A stretch of 38,036 bases of DNA from Chloroflexota bacterium (lineage in GTDB: Bacteria; Chloroflexota; Anaerolineae; Anaerolineales; Villigracilaceae). The position numbers and the translations under genes were made by a program. Numbering within the stretch: the stretch's first letter is position 1; every line of letters begins with the position of its first letter. The notes under the pieces were generated by a model that was given only the letters and a program-made list of their open reading frames with translations, did not search any database and was not told the DNA's origin. Shown piece after piece: positions 16,242-23,584 of this stretch. The stretch is taken from positions 1-38,036 of the forward strand of contig JACPVB010000195.1 in assembly GCA_016191985.1 (NCBI GenBank), read 5' to 3'.

Positions 16242-17489
16242 TCAGGGCGCAATGGTTGTACCGGATAATATCTCCGCATCCTTTGGGATGACAACGATGC
16301 CATCGCGAACATACCAGTTTACATTTTCCATATCCGTGTTGCGCGGGAAGGGGCGGATGGTGACATTACTTCCAATGCGCGCATTTTTATCGAGGATCGC
16401 GCCTTCGATGTAACAATTCGCGCCAATGCCAATGGGCAGGCCTTCGCGGTCGCGTTCATAATAATCCGACCCCATCACAATGCTGTCCTTGATCACACAT
16501 CCCGCTGCAATCTGGCTGCGAATGCCGATAATGGAATGAGTAATCTCGGATTTGAGAATGCGACTCCCTTCCGCAAGTAGAACATTTTGCAGCCTGCTAT
16601 CCTCCACAATGGAGCCAGGCAGGAAGCGTGTATCGGTATAGATGGGAAGTTTTGCATCGTAAAAATTAAAGGGTGTTTCAGGAGTGGTCAGCGCAAGGTT
16701 GGTCTCGTAGAACGAGCGGATCGTCCCAATGTCCTGCCAGTATCCATCGAAATCGAAACCAAAGACAGCATGCGAGGTGATTGCCTGTGGGATGATGTCA
16801 CCGCCGAAATCATCGTGGTTGGGGAAGTTCGTCAATAAATCCACCAGCACTTTTGTGTTGAACATGTAAATGCCCATGGAGCCGAGGAACGGTCTCAGCG
16901 GGTCGTCACGGCTGACAAATTTCTTCTGGATTTCCGGGTCTTTGGGCTTTTCCACAAAGGAGGAAATACGTCCGCCTTCTTCGCGTTTTAAGATGCCAAA
17001 ACGCGTCACCTCTTCTTTTGAGACCGGTTGCACCGCCACGGTGATATCCGCCTTATTTTCCCAATGATATTCGGCCATTGCCTTGTAATCCATGCGGTAC
17101 AAATGATCGCCTGCGAGGATCAGGATGTGCTTTGCCCCGGCAGCCTGGATTTCAAGCATTTGTTTGCGGACCGCGTCGGCTGTGCCCTGGTACCAGTCCG
17201 CGCTCTCAAGGGTCTGCTCGGCGGCCCAGATCTGCACCCAGCCCTGGTGAAAGGCGTCAAAATTATAGGTGCGCGTAATGTGGCGATGCAATGACACGGA
17301 ATTGAACTGCGTCAGGATCGCGATACGATAAATCTCTGAATTGATGCAATTGCTGATGGGAATATCAATGAGGCGGTATTTGCCCGCAATCGGCACGGCC
17401 GGTTTGGAGCGCATTTGGGTCAGTGGATACAGGCGCGCCCCGCGCCCTCCACCCAAGATCACCGCCAGGACATCGTTCAATGAGGGCAT
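16242..17489 (-). CDS. glgC: Glucose-1-phosphate adenylyltransferase
   Basis: A 415-aa enzyme making ADP-glucose and pyrophosphate from ATP and glucose 1-phosphate, the committed step of bacterial glycogen synthesis. The N-terminal GGGRGARLYPLTQMRSKPA (13-31) is the nucleotidyl-transfer loop. IPISNCINS, DHLYRMDY (metal Asp) and FVEKP (sugar binding) follow in order. The C-terminal part has hexapeptide-like repeats (left-handed beta helix). The start ATG 17489 has AGGAGG 8 nt upstream. A tiny membrane-protein ORF ends 48 nt upstream on the same strand. No other glycogen genes are adjacent. ADP-glucose could also feed the GpgS fusion at 32.4 kb, since that family accepts several NDP-glucoses. 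Confidence 0.95.
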   Translation of the reverse strand: MPSLNDVLAVILGGGRGARLYPLTQMRSKPAVPIAGKYRLIDIPISNCINSEIYRIAILTQFNSVSLHRHITRTYNFDAFHQGWVQIWAAEQTLESADWYQGTADAVRKQMLEIQAAGAKHILILAGDHLYRMDYKAMAEYHWENKADITVAVQPVSKEEVTRFGILKREEGGRISSFVEKPKDPEIQKKFVSRDDPLRPFLGSMGIYMFNTKVLVDLLTNFPNHDDFGGDIIPQAITSHAVFGFDFDGYWQDIGTIRSFYETNLALTTPETPFNFYDAKLPIYTDTRFLPGSIVEDSRLQNVLLAEGSRILKSEITHSIIGIRSQIAAGCVIKDSIVMGSDYYERDREGLPIGIGANCYIEGAILDKNARIGSNVTIRPFPRNTDMENVNWYVRDGIVVIPKDAEILSGTTIAP

Positions 17490-17537
17490 AATGGGCCTCC
17501 TGGAATTTTCTTCGCCCGTACAGCAAGCGAGATGGCA

Positions 17538-17642
17538 CTATTTTACACCCATCATCTTACGAATGCGATGAATTACGTACACAATCGGATATGCCAGCAG
17601 GACCATGATATCAATAACGGCAAAAAGCAGGTATAGTTTCAT
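17538..17642 (-). CDS. Putative 34-aa single-helix membrane protein
   Basis: A 34-codon ORF, MKLYLLFAVIDIMVLLAYP, then IVYVIHRIRKMMGVK. One membrane helix (4-25) is followed by a basic tail, which is the usual shape of a real small membrane protein. GGAG lies 11 nt before the ATG. The region further upstream has an inverted repeat (CGTAAA...TTTACG, about 17667-17695). It precedes glgC by 48 nt on the same strand and is probably cotranscribed. No homologue is recognised; the call rests on composition, ribosome-binding site and position. Confidence 0.45.
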   Translation of the reverse strand: MKLYLLFAVIDIMVLLAYPIVYVIHRIRKMMGVK

Positions 17643-17771
17643 ACGCGTTGGTTCTCCGGAAGAAAGCGTAAAGACTCGTCTTAGGAGGGTTTACGTTTTT
17701 TCACGTTTTGAGTTTCCATTTTGATTGTACAGTTCAAAAAATTCGATGTCAACGCCAGCGATTCAGGGTCA

Positions 17772-17812
17772 TATAAAACTCAAACGCCCTCTCGAATTGG
17801 AGGACGTTTGAG
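17772..17812 (-). terminator. Intrinsic terminator of the tRNA-Leu gene
   Basis: On the minus strand the arms CTCAAACGTCCTC and GAGGGCGTTTGAG (one mismatch) form a 13-bp stem with an 8-nt loop, followed by TTTTAT. It lies 47 nt past the tRNA 3' end. Confidence 0.8.
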
Positions 17813-17859
17813 GATGAACCCTGTAAGGTATAATACCGCTTCGGGTACGATGTCACCTG

Positions 17860-17942
17860 TGCCGAAGGAGGGAATCGAACCCTCATTCCCGTAGGGAACA
17901 CGATTTTGAGTCGTGCGCGTCTGCCTATTCCGCCACTTCGGC
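17860..17942 (-). tRNA. tRNA-Leu (anticodon CAA)
   Basis: 83 nt with a 7-bp acceptor stem (GCCGAAG with CTTCGGC) and discriminator A. The D region contains TGGCGGAATAGGCAG. The anticodon arm is CACGA-CTCAAAA-TCGTG, giving anticodon CAA. A long variable arm (TTCCC-TACG-GGAA) marks class II, and the T arm is GAGGG-TTCGATT-CCCTC. CCA is not encoded. It reads UUG codons. Confidence 0.96.
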
Positions 17943-17956
17943 CAATTGCGAACGCA

Positions 17957-17984
17957 AGTATACCACTCCCAAGAACAAGGTCAA
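17957..17984 (-). promoter_or_regulatory. Promoter for tRNA-Leu; -10 region shared with ychF
   Basis: The minus strand has TTGACC, a 16-bp spacer and TATACT, about 15 nt before the tRNA 5' end. The same bases read TATACC on the plus strand (17959-17964), a likely -10 for ychF at 17986. The tRNA -35 box abuts the ychF start codon, so the two divergent transcription units share about 45 bp. Confidence 0.65.
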
Positions 17985-17985
17985 G

Positions 17986-19044
17986 ATGAAACTAGGAATT
18001 ATTGGATTACCCCAATCAGGAAAGACCACCATTTTCAACGCGTTGACACGCGGCAATGCCCCCACCACCGCCTCGGCGGGACGCATCGAAGTGCATCAGG
18101 CCGTGGTGGATGTTCCCGATCCGCGCGTGGATAAACTCTCCAGCATGTTCAATCCGAAGAAGACAGTCTACACCAAGGTGACTTATGCGGATATTGCCGG
18201 GCTGGAAACTGGTTCGGCCAAAAGCGGCATTTCCGGGCAACTGTTGAATCACCTCAACCAAATGGACGGACTGATTCTGGTGGTGCGCGCCTTCGAAAAC
18301 GACAGCGTGATGCACCCAAATGGAAGCGTGAATCCACTCCGCGATGTGGACACGATGCTGACCGAGCTTTTGCTGAACGATCTCATCGCCGTCGAACGTA
18401 AATTGGAACGCCTCGTTGAAGAACGCAAAAAAGGCGGCACCGACAAAACCTTAAACGCTCGGCAAACAGAGTTGTTCGAAAAACTGCACAAAACGCTTTC
18501 AGATAACCTGCCTTTGCGCAGCATGGAATTTACGCACGAGGAGCAAAAGGAGCTTTCCAGTTTCGGGCTGCTTACTCGCAAACCCATTCTGACTGTGTTT
18601 AATCTGGGCGAAGGACAGCCAGCACTCGAAGCAAAGCTGGACCATCCGTCTGTGGCGTTGATGGGGAAACTGGAAATGGAAATTGCCCAGCTCTCTGCGG
18701 AAGATGCGGCGGTTTTTATGGAAGAATATGGCATTAAAGAACTCAGCTTAAACCGTATGATCAATTTGTCTTATGAATTGTTGAAGATACAGACATTCTT
18801 CACTGTGGGTGAGGATGAAGTGCGCGCATGGACAACCCATCGCGGTGCGACGGCACAGGAATCTGCCGGGGAAATCCATACCGATCTTTCGCGTGGATTT
18901 GTCCGGGCGGAGGTAGTGGCTTACGAAGACCTGATCAGCCTCGGGTCGATGAATGAGGCGAAAGCCAAAGGGAAATTAAGGCTCGAAGGCAAGGAGTATC
19001 CAGTTAAGGACGGCGATATCATGCACGTCCGATCCAGTTTGTAA
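17986..19044 (+). CDS. ychF: Ribosome-associated ATPase YchF (Obg family)
   Basis: A 352-aa P-loop NTPase of the Obg/HAS family that hydrolyses ATP and binds ribosomes. The P-loop GLPQSGKTT is at 7-15, and DIAGLETGSAKSGISGQ (about 69-85) is the G3/switch II region with the hydrophobic residue in place of the catalytic Gln. The canonical NKxD is replaced around FNLGEG, consistent with ATP preference. The coiled insertion lies at about 125-180. The C-terminal TGS domain contains TTHRGATAQESAGEIHTDLS. The start ATG 17986 has AAGG 5 nt upstream. It is divergent from tRNA-Leu and followed after 72 nt by pepF. Confidence 0.95.
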   Translation: MKLGIIGLPQSGKTTIFNALTRGNAPTTASAGRIEVHQAVVDVPDPRVDKLSSMFNPKKTVYTKVTYADIAGLETGSAKSGISGQLLNHLNQMDGLILVVRAFENDSVMHPNGSVNPLRDVDTMLTELLLNDLIAVERKLERLVEERKKGGTDKTLNARQTELFEKLHKTLSDNLPLRSMEFTHEEQKELSSFGLLTRKPILTVFNLGEGQPALEAKLDHPSVALMGKLEMEIAQLSAEDAAVFMEEYGIKELSLNRMINLSYELLKIQTFFTVGEDEVRAWTTHRGATAQESAGEIHTDLSRGFVRAEVVAYEDLISLGSMNEAKAKGKLRLEGKEYPVKDGDIMHVRSSL

Positions 19045-19051
19045 AAATGAA

Positions 19052-19097
19052 GTGACGGCTGTCGTCGTTCACTGCACGGGCGATTGAAGTCGCCACC
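19052..19097. repeat. Dispersed palindromic repeat (GGCGA-TTGAAG-TCGCC)
   Basis: This lies between ychF and pepF. A degenerate stem GTGACGGCTGTCGTC is followed by a clean hairpin, GGCGATTGAAGTCGCC (19079-19094). The core GGCGACTt.AGTCGC type recurs at 29784. It ends just before the pepF ribosome-binding site. No T-run follows. Confidence 0.5.
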
Positions 19098-19116
19098 ACC
19101 TATTTCAGGAGAATAT

Positions 19117-20985
19117 ATGACCTACAAACTTTCCAAATGGGATCTTTCCCCGCTGTACCCTGGTTATGAAAGTGCGGAACTACAAAATGCCTTTGACATG
19201 ATCGAAGAGCAAGTGACTTCGTTTGAAGGCGTGCGCGACAAACTCAAACCCGACATGCCCGCCGAGCAATTCGTGGAAGTATTGAAAGCCAGCGAAGAGA
19301 CGACACGCATTGGGAACAAGTTGTATTCGTTTGCGGGTCTGTCATTTACGGCGGATACGCAGGATCAGAAGGCGCAGACCTTACAGAACCGCGTGCTGCA
19401 ATTTTTAGCGGAGATCCAAAACCGCACACTGTTCTTCAATTTGTGGTGGAAGGATGTGGATGAGGAAAACGCAAAACGCCTGATGGACGCTTCGGGCGAT
19501 TACCGCTATTACCTCGAAGCGATTCGCCTGTTCAAGCCGCACACTTTGAGCGAAGCGGAAGAGAAGGTCGTCAATCTCAAAAATGTAACAGGCGTGAATG
19601 CGCTCGGCAATCTGTATGATTCGATCACGAACCGCTACACGTTCAAATTAAAGGTCAACGGCAAAGAAAAGGAAATGACCGCTTCTGAATTATTTTCCTT
19701 CCGCTACAGTACCGACCCGAACCTGCGCGCCGAGAGTTACAAGTCTCAGTTTAAGGTTTTTGGCGAAGACGGCCCAATCCTTGGGCAGATTTACCAGACG
19801 ATTTTGCGTGACTGGCACAACGAGAATGTGAACCTGCGCAAGTTCAAGAATTCGATTGCACCGCGCAACCTTAATAATGATATTCCCGATGAAGCGGTGG
19901 AAACCCTGTTGAATGTGGCCCGCAAAAATGTGGGCATCTTCCAGCGTTATTTCAAGATGAAAGCCAAATATGTGGGAATGAAAAAGATTCGCCGCTACGA
20001 TATTTATGCGCCTGTGGCCGCCTCGAAGAAAACTTACAAATGGGACGAAGCCGTCAACATGGTACTGGATGCGTTCACGGCTTTCGAGCCGAAGGTGGCG
20101 GATTTGGCAAAGCGCGTCTTTGACGGGAGCCGCATTGACAGCGAAATCCGCAAGGGCAAACGCGGCGGCGCATTTTGCTGGTCCTACCTGCCCGAAGAAA
20201 CCCCATATGTGCTGGTCAATTATCAGGGGACAGGACGCGAAGTGGCGACGCTGGCGCATGAACTCGGTCATGCCATTCATGCCATGCTGGCTTCGCATCA
20301 CAACACGTTTACTTTCCATTCCTCCCTGCCGCTGGCAGAGACCGCATCCACATTTGCGGAAATGGTCCTGATCGACAAACTACTCGCGGAAGAGAAGGAT
20401 GATTCCGTACGCCGCGATATTCTCTTCAAGCAAATGGATGACGCCTACGCGACCATCATGCGCCAATCCTATTTTGCGCTGTTCGAGAAGACCGCACATG
20501 AGATGGTACAAAAGAACGCCTCAGTAGACGACTTGAGCAATGCCTATCTTGAAAACTTGAAGGAACAGTTCGGTGATTCCCTCGCCCTGAGCGACGAGTT
20601 CAAGTGGGAATGGGTGGGGATTCCGCACATTTACCAAACTCCGTTCTATGTGTATGCCTATGCCTTTGGTCAGTTATTGGTGCTGGCCTTGTATCAGCAG
20701 TTCAAAGCGGAAGGGGAATCGTTCAAGCCAAAGTACCTCAAGATTCTGTCTGCGGGCGGTTCCGAAGCTCCCGAAAAGATTCTAAGTGAAGCGGGCATCA
20801 ACATCCGCGACGCGAAGTTCTGGCAGGGCGGGTTCGATGTGCTGGAGAAATTGGTGAGTGAATTGGAGAAGCTGCCGGTGGCGAAGAAGGTGAAGTCTGT
20901 AAAGCGTAATGCGAAATCTGTAAAAGGTAAGGCGGTGGGGAAGAAGGCAGTAAAGAAAACTATTATGAAGAAGAAGAAAAAGTAA
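19117..20985 (+). CDS. pepF: Oligoendopeptidase F (M3B metallopeptidase)
   Basis: A 622-aa zinc peptidase of family M3 that cleaves oligopeptides in the cytosol. The zinc motif HELGH is at residues 381-385, with a downstream Glu in LAETASTFAEMV. The PepF N-terminal domain (about 100-185) and YQGTGREVATLAHELGH context support subfamily B. I chose ATG 19117 (MTYKLSKWDLS) over the upstream in-frame ATG 19084 because AGGAGA lies 6 nt before it. Oddity: after the catalytic domain the last 35 or so residues are an Ala/Val/Lys-rich tail ending in five lysines, not part of the family fold, perhaps binding nucleic acid or membranes. A strong terminator follows. Confidence 0.92.
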   Translation: MTYKLSKWDLSPLYPGYESAELQNAFDMIEEQVTSFEGVRDKLKPDMPAEQFVEVLKASEETTRIGNKLYSFAGLSFTADTQDQKAQTLQNRVLQFLAEIQNRTLFFNLWWKDVDEENAKRLMDASGDYRYYLEAIRLFKPHTLSEAEEKVVNLKNVTGVNALGNLYDSITNRYTFKLKVNGKEKEMTASELFSFRYSTDPNLRAESYKSQFKVFGEDGPILGQIYQTILRDWHNENVNLRKFKNSIAPRNLNNDIPDEAVETLLNVARKNVGIFQRYFKMKAKYVGMKKIRRYDIYAPVAASKKTYKWDEAVNMVLDAFTAFEPKVADLAKRVFDGSRIDSEIRKGKRGGAFCWSYLPEETPYVLVNYQGTGREVATLAHELGHAIHAMLASHHNTFTFHSSLPLAETASTFAEMVLIDKLLAEEKDDSVRRDILFKQMDDAYATIMRQSYFALFEKTAHEMVQKNASVDDLSNAYLENLKEQFGDSLALSDEFKWEWVGIPHIYQTPFYVYAYAFGQLLVLALYQQFKAEGESFKPKYLKILSAGGSEAPEKILSEAGINIRDAKFWQGGFDVLEKLVSELEKLPVAKKVKSVKRNAKSVKGKAVGKKAVKKTIMKKKKK

Positions 20986-21003
20986 CGAGTGATGAGTAAT
21001 GAG

Positions 21004-21035
21004 AAAGAGACCCGGTATTATTGCCGGGTCTCTTT
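21004..21035. terminator. Bidirectional intrinsic terminator
   Basis: A perfect 12-bp stem AAAGAGACCCGG / CCGGGTCTCTTT with an 8-nt loop, between convergent pepF and the GNAT gene. Confidence 0.85.
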
Positions 21036-21047
21036 AGTTGAGCGGAT

Positions 21048-21563
21048 TTATTTCAGCAATTTATACATGAACACAGTGGAGTGGAGTTTCCCATTCGTGC
21101 TACGCGCGTACTCCGGGATGACTCCCGCCCGCACATAGCCGAGTTTTGCATACAACGCCTCAGACGGGTCTCCTTCGCGCGTATCCAAAACCAGTGTGGT
21201 TCTACCTGCGGACCGGGCTTCTGCTTCGATGGCATTCATCAGCAATCGAGCGACTCCCTGCCTGCGAAAAGATGTGTGCACCATGAGCTTGGCAACTTCC
21301 GCACGATGGCTTCCATTTGCGCGAGTCGCAAGGTCGAGTTGGACAGTGCCTGCAAGTTCATCGTCCGCTTTTGCAATCAACAAAATGCGGCTCGAGCTTT
21401 CAATGGCCTTCGCCACATCCTGCCAGTAGACGAGGGCGTCTTCTTCGGAAAGCGGCAGTAAAAATCCCACAGATGCACCGTTTGTGACAGCATTTTGTAA
21501 AAGAGACGCGAGTTTCGAAAGTTCGGGAAGGATTGTTTGGGATGTGAGGCGATGGATGTGCAT
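21048..21563 (-). CDS. GNAT family N-acetyltransferase
   Basis: A 171-aa acetyl-CoA-dependent acetyltransferase. The core strand AGTVQLDLATRANGSHRAEV leads to the acetyl-CoA loop, RRQGVARLLM (about 115-124, the RxxGxG/A pattern). Then come TLVLDTREGDPSEALYAKLGY, the conserved C-terminal strand and helix, and RAGVIPEYAR. The length is typical for a single GNAT domain. The substrate is unknown. The start is ATG 21563 (MHIHRLTSQTI). It is monocistronic: terminator downstream, MITE upstream. Confidence 0.88.
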   Translation of the reverse strand: MHIHRLTSQTILPELSKLASLLQNAVTNGASVGFLLPLSEEDALVYWQDVAKAIESSSRILLIAKADDELAGTVQLDLATRANGSHRAEVAKLMVHTSFRRQGVARLLMNAIEAEARSAGRTTLVLDTREGDPSEALYAKLGYVRAGVIPEYARSTNGKLHSTVFMYKLLK

Positions 21564-21604
21564 GTGCGAAATTTACCACAGATACTCATTCGGACATGAT
21601 GTGA

Positions 21605-21764
21605 ACGTGGATGGGAGTGGCTAATCTCGTGGGCTTATCCAAAGATTTGACCACAGAGTCCACAAAGAACACGGAGTTTCTCTTTTATTTTTCTCAGTGA
21701 ACTTCGTGCGCTCTGTGGTAGGAAGGTTTTTAGCCCATCCTTTTAGCCACTCTCACGTGGATGA
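21605..21764. mobile_element. MITE-like element, about 142 bp, with 9-bp target duplication
   Basis: The 9-mer ACGTGGATG flanks the element on both sides (21605-21613 and 21756-21764). Inside are terminal inverted repeats: GGAGTGGCTAA at 21614, and the reverse complement of TTAGCCACTCTC at 21744-21755. A second matching block (TGGGCT near 21628 and AGCCCA near 21732) extends the arms. The centre holds another inverted repeat, ACCACAGAG / CTCTGTGGT (about 21650 and 21711). No ORF is encoded. This is the structure of a non-autonomous transposon derivative that would move with a transposase encoded elsewhere. Confidence 0.7.
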
Positions 21765-21800
21765 AAGGGATTTATCCACAGTAAACGAGAGGTAAAAACA

Positions 21801-21834
21801 AACTCGCCCACGAAACGATTTTCATGGGCGAGTT
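21801..21834. terminator. Intrinsic terminator of ssb
   Basis: 10-bp arms AACTCGCCCA / TGGGCGAGTT, with further pairing of GAAA and TTTC inside the loop. T-runs flank both sides, so it works for ssb on the minus strand. Confidence 0.85.
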
Positions 21835-21857
21835 TTTACTATTCACTATTTACTGTT

Positions 21858-22241
21858 CTACACATCGTAATCGCCGGGGTCTTCATCCACTGCCATCACG
21901 GGTTCTTCCTTATCCCTCTTATCGAGGAATTGCAGGGTTTGGGCCACGATTTTTGTGAAATACTTTGTTTCGCCTTTATCTTCATACTTGTCAGTCTTCA
22001 ACCGACCTTCGAGGTAGATGAGACTGCCTTTCTTCAGATATTCCTGGCAGATTTCGCCAAGCCGTCCCCAGGCTTCGATGTTGACCCACTCGGTGGCTTC
22101 CTTCGTCTCGCCGCTCTTGTCCTTCCAGCGGTTGCTGACAGCGAGGCTGAAATGGGTCACTTTTTTGCCGGTGGGGGTGAACTTGCTCTCTGGGTCCCTG
22201 CCCAGGCGGCCAATCAATTGAACGCGGTTTAATGTTGGCAT
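21858..22241 (-). CDS. ssb: Single-stranded DNA-binding protein
   Basis: A 127-aa SSB that coats single-stranded DNA in replication and repair. The OB fold spans residues 1-107: LNRVQLIGRLGRDPE (4-18), THFSLAVSNRW (about 29-39), WVNIEAWGRLGEICQEYL and GSLIYLEGRLKTDKYED. The usual long Gly/Pro-rich linker is nearly absent, and the C-terminus (DEDPGDYDV) is acidic but lacks the DDDIPF tip that recruits partner proteins in most bacteria. The start ATG 22241 has GGGGAG 5 nt upstream. A possible 20-codon ORF with a strong ribosome-binding site overlaps the start. A terminator follows. Confidence 0.95.
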   Translation of the reverse strand: MPTLNRVQLIGRLGRDPESKFTPTGKKVTHFSLAVSNRWKDKSGETKEATEWVNIEAWGRLGEICQEYLKKGSLIYLEGRLKTDKYEDKGETKYFTKIVAQTLQFLDKRDKEEPVMAVDEDPGDYDV

Positions 22242-22291
22242 GGCTGCTCCCCTTTTATTTCATAACTTTTAGATGCATGTGTACGTGTCAT
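22229..22291 (-). CDS. Possible 20-aa leader ORF overlapping the ssb start
   Basis: An ATG at 22291 has AAGGAG six nt upstream and opens MTRTHASKSYEIKGEQPCQH. It stops at a TAA inside codons 4-5 of ssb in another frame. The strong ribosome-binding site and overlap allow translational control of ssb. The peptide has no recognisable features. Chance cannot be excluded. Confidence 0.3.
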   Translation of the reverse strand: MTRTHASKSYEIKGEQPCQH

Positions 22292-22349
22292 ATGAGTCTC
22301 CTTTTTAATCTAAAAGAACAGGTTTGGGTTGTGTCGAACAGGTTATACT

Positions 22350-22565
22350 TTACGAAGCTGCCTCTGTTTTCTCCGCGGGTTTCGCTTCGCCTTCGGCAAC
22401 GATCTTCTTCAAGACCAACAAGCCGGTCTTCATCTCAGCCACCTGGTAGCCCGCAGGGACGGCATCGAGAGCGCCTTCCTTCACTTCCTTCGAGAAGAAG
22501 AACATCTTGCCCTTCGAGTGCAGGTAGTAGGTGGTTCCTTTTGAATTGGTGTGTCCGTAAGCCAT
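22350..22565 (-). CDS. Small 71-aa protein of unknown function
   Basis: 71 aa starting MAYGHTNSKGTTYYLHSKG. A compact beta-rich core (KMFFFSKEVKEGALDAVPAG and YQVAEMKTGLLVLKK) is followed by a charged, Ala/Glu/Lys-rich tail. The core pattern of a YYL.skGk..FFs strand pair, then a Gly-Tyr strand, looks like a small conserved domain. The start is the ATG at 22565, with AAGGAG 7 nt upstream; an earlier in-frame start has no such site. It precedes ssb on the same strand by 108 nt and could share its transcript. I cannot name the family. Confidence 0.65.
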   Translation of the reverse strand: MAYGHTNSKGTTYYLHSKGKMFFFSKEVKEGALDAVPAGYQVAEMKTGLLVLKKIVAEGEAKPAEKTEAAS

Positions 22566-22660
22566 TATTATCTCCTTTTGTCTAAGTGTAGCAAGAGTGT
22601 AGAACAAAATTTCTAGCCTGTCAAGCCCCTAAACGGGGTTTTGTATAGACAAATTTAACC

Positions 22661-22708
22661 TAGGGGCGGCCCACCCACGAGAGCAAGCCAACGTGACAAT
22701 CGCCCCTA
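22661..22708. repeat. Dispersed palindromic element, TAGGGGCG ends
   Basis: The ends TAGGGGCG (22661-22668) and CGCCCCTA (22701-22708) are perfect inverted repeats around a 32-nt centre. The CGCCCCTAC end is shared with the copy at 1081-1105. It lies directly upstream of panC, so it may sit in its leader. Confidence 0.6.
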
Positions 22709-22724
22709 CTGCCTCGGAGTAGAC

Positions 22725-23558
22725 ATGAAAACCATAACCACCCTCTCTGACCTACGAGCCGCGCGCCTCTCTCTTACAGGGACAGTTGGCCTTGTCCCGA
22801 CGATGGGATATTTACACGAGGGGCATCTCTCTCTTATCCGCCGAGCCAGGGTCGAGTGCGAGCATGTGATCGTGACCATCTTCGTCAATCCCACACAGTT
22901 CGGCCCAACCGAAGACCTCTCGAAATATCCTCGTGACCTTGAACGTGATCTTGGTCTGATAGAACCTCTCGGTGTGGATTTGGTCTGGAATCCCTCAGCG
23001 GAGGTAATGTACCCGTCTGGCTACCAGACCTGGGTGGAGGTCGAAGCGATGACTCGTCCACTGGAAGGCGCGATGCGGCCCGGTCACTTCCGCGGTGTGA
23101 CCACCGTCGTGGCGAAATTGTTCAACGCCACCCAGCCGCACAAGGCCTACTTCGGCCAGAAGGATGCCCAGCAGGCGGCGGTCATCCGCCAGATGACTCA
23201 GGATTTAGATTTCCCAATCGAAATTGTGGTCTGCCCCATCGTGCGCGAGGCGGACGGGCTGGCGATGTCCAGCCGCAACAAGTATTTGAGCGAGGCCGAG
23301 CGCAAGGCGGCTACGGTGCTGTTTCGGGCGTTGAGCGCGGCAAAGGATTTGTATGAGGGCGGGGAAAGGGATGCAGAGAAGGTAAGGGGAAAGATGAAAG
23401 AAGTTTTGGCGGGCGAACCGCTGGCACAGATGCAATATGTCTCCTGCGCAGACTATGTTTCGTTGGAAGAATTAAGGGAGATTAAAGGAAAAACCCTGCT
23501 TTCGATGGCCGTCTTCTTCGGCAAAACCAGATTGATCGATAATTTTGTGTTGGGGTAA
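22725..23558 (+). CDS. panC: Pantoate-beta-alanine ligase (pantothenate synthetase)
   Basis: A 277-aa cytosolic enzyme that condenses pantoate and beta-alanine with ATP to give pantothenate for CoA. The HIGH-type motif is in PTMGYLHEGHLSLI (25-38), followed by IFVNPTQFGP and the pantoate/ATP site FGQKDAQQAAVIRQM. The KMSKS-like loop is in MSSRNKYLS (about 184-192). The length is normal. The start ATG 22725 has GGAG 5 nt upstream. No panB or panD is adjacent. The alpha/beta hydrolase starts 26 nt after the stop and may be cotranscribed. Confidence 0.96.
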   Translation: MKTITTLSDLRAARLSLTGTVGLVPTMGYLHEGHLSLIRRARVECEHVIVTIFVNPTQFGPTEDLSKYPRDLERDLGLIEPLGVDLVWNPSAEVMYPSGYQTWVEVEAMTRPLEGAMRPGHFRGVTTVVAKLFNATQPHKAYFGQKDAQQAAVIRQMTQDLDFPIEIVVCPIVREADGLAMSSRNKYLSEAERKAATVLFRALSAAKDLYEGGERDAEKVRGKMKEVLAGEPLAQMQYVSCADYVSLEELREIKGKTLLSMAVFFGKTRLIDNFVLG

Positions 23559-23584
23559 CTCATAGGGCACAGCCAAATCCATTG

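Noticed and set aside
19690-20319. 209-codon minus-strand ORF inside pepF
   Set aside because: Antisense to the HELGH-containing core of pepF, with no ribosome-binding site or domain.
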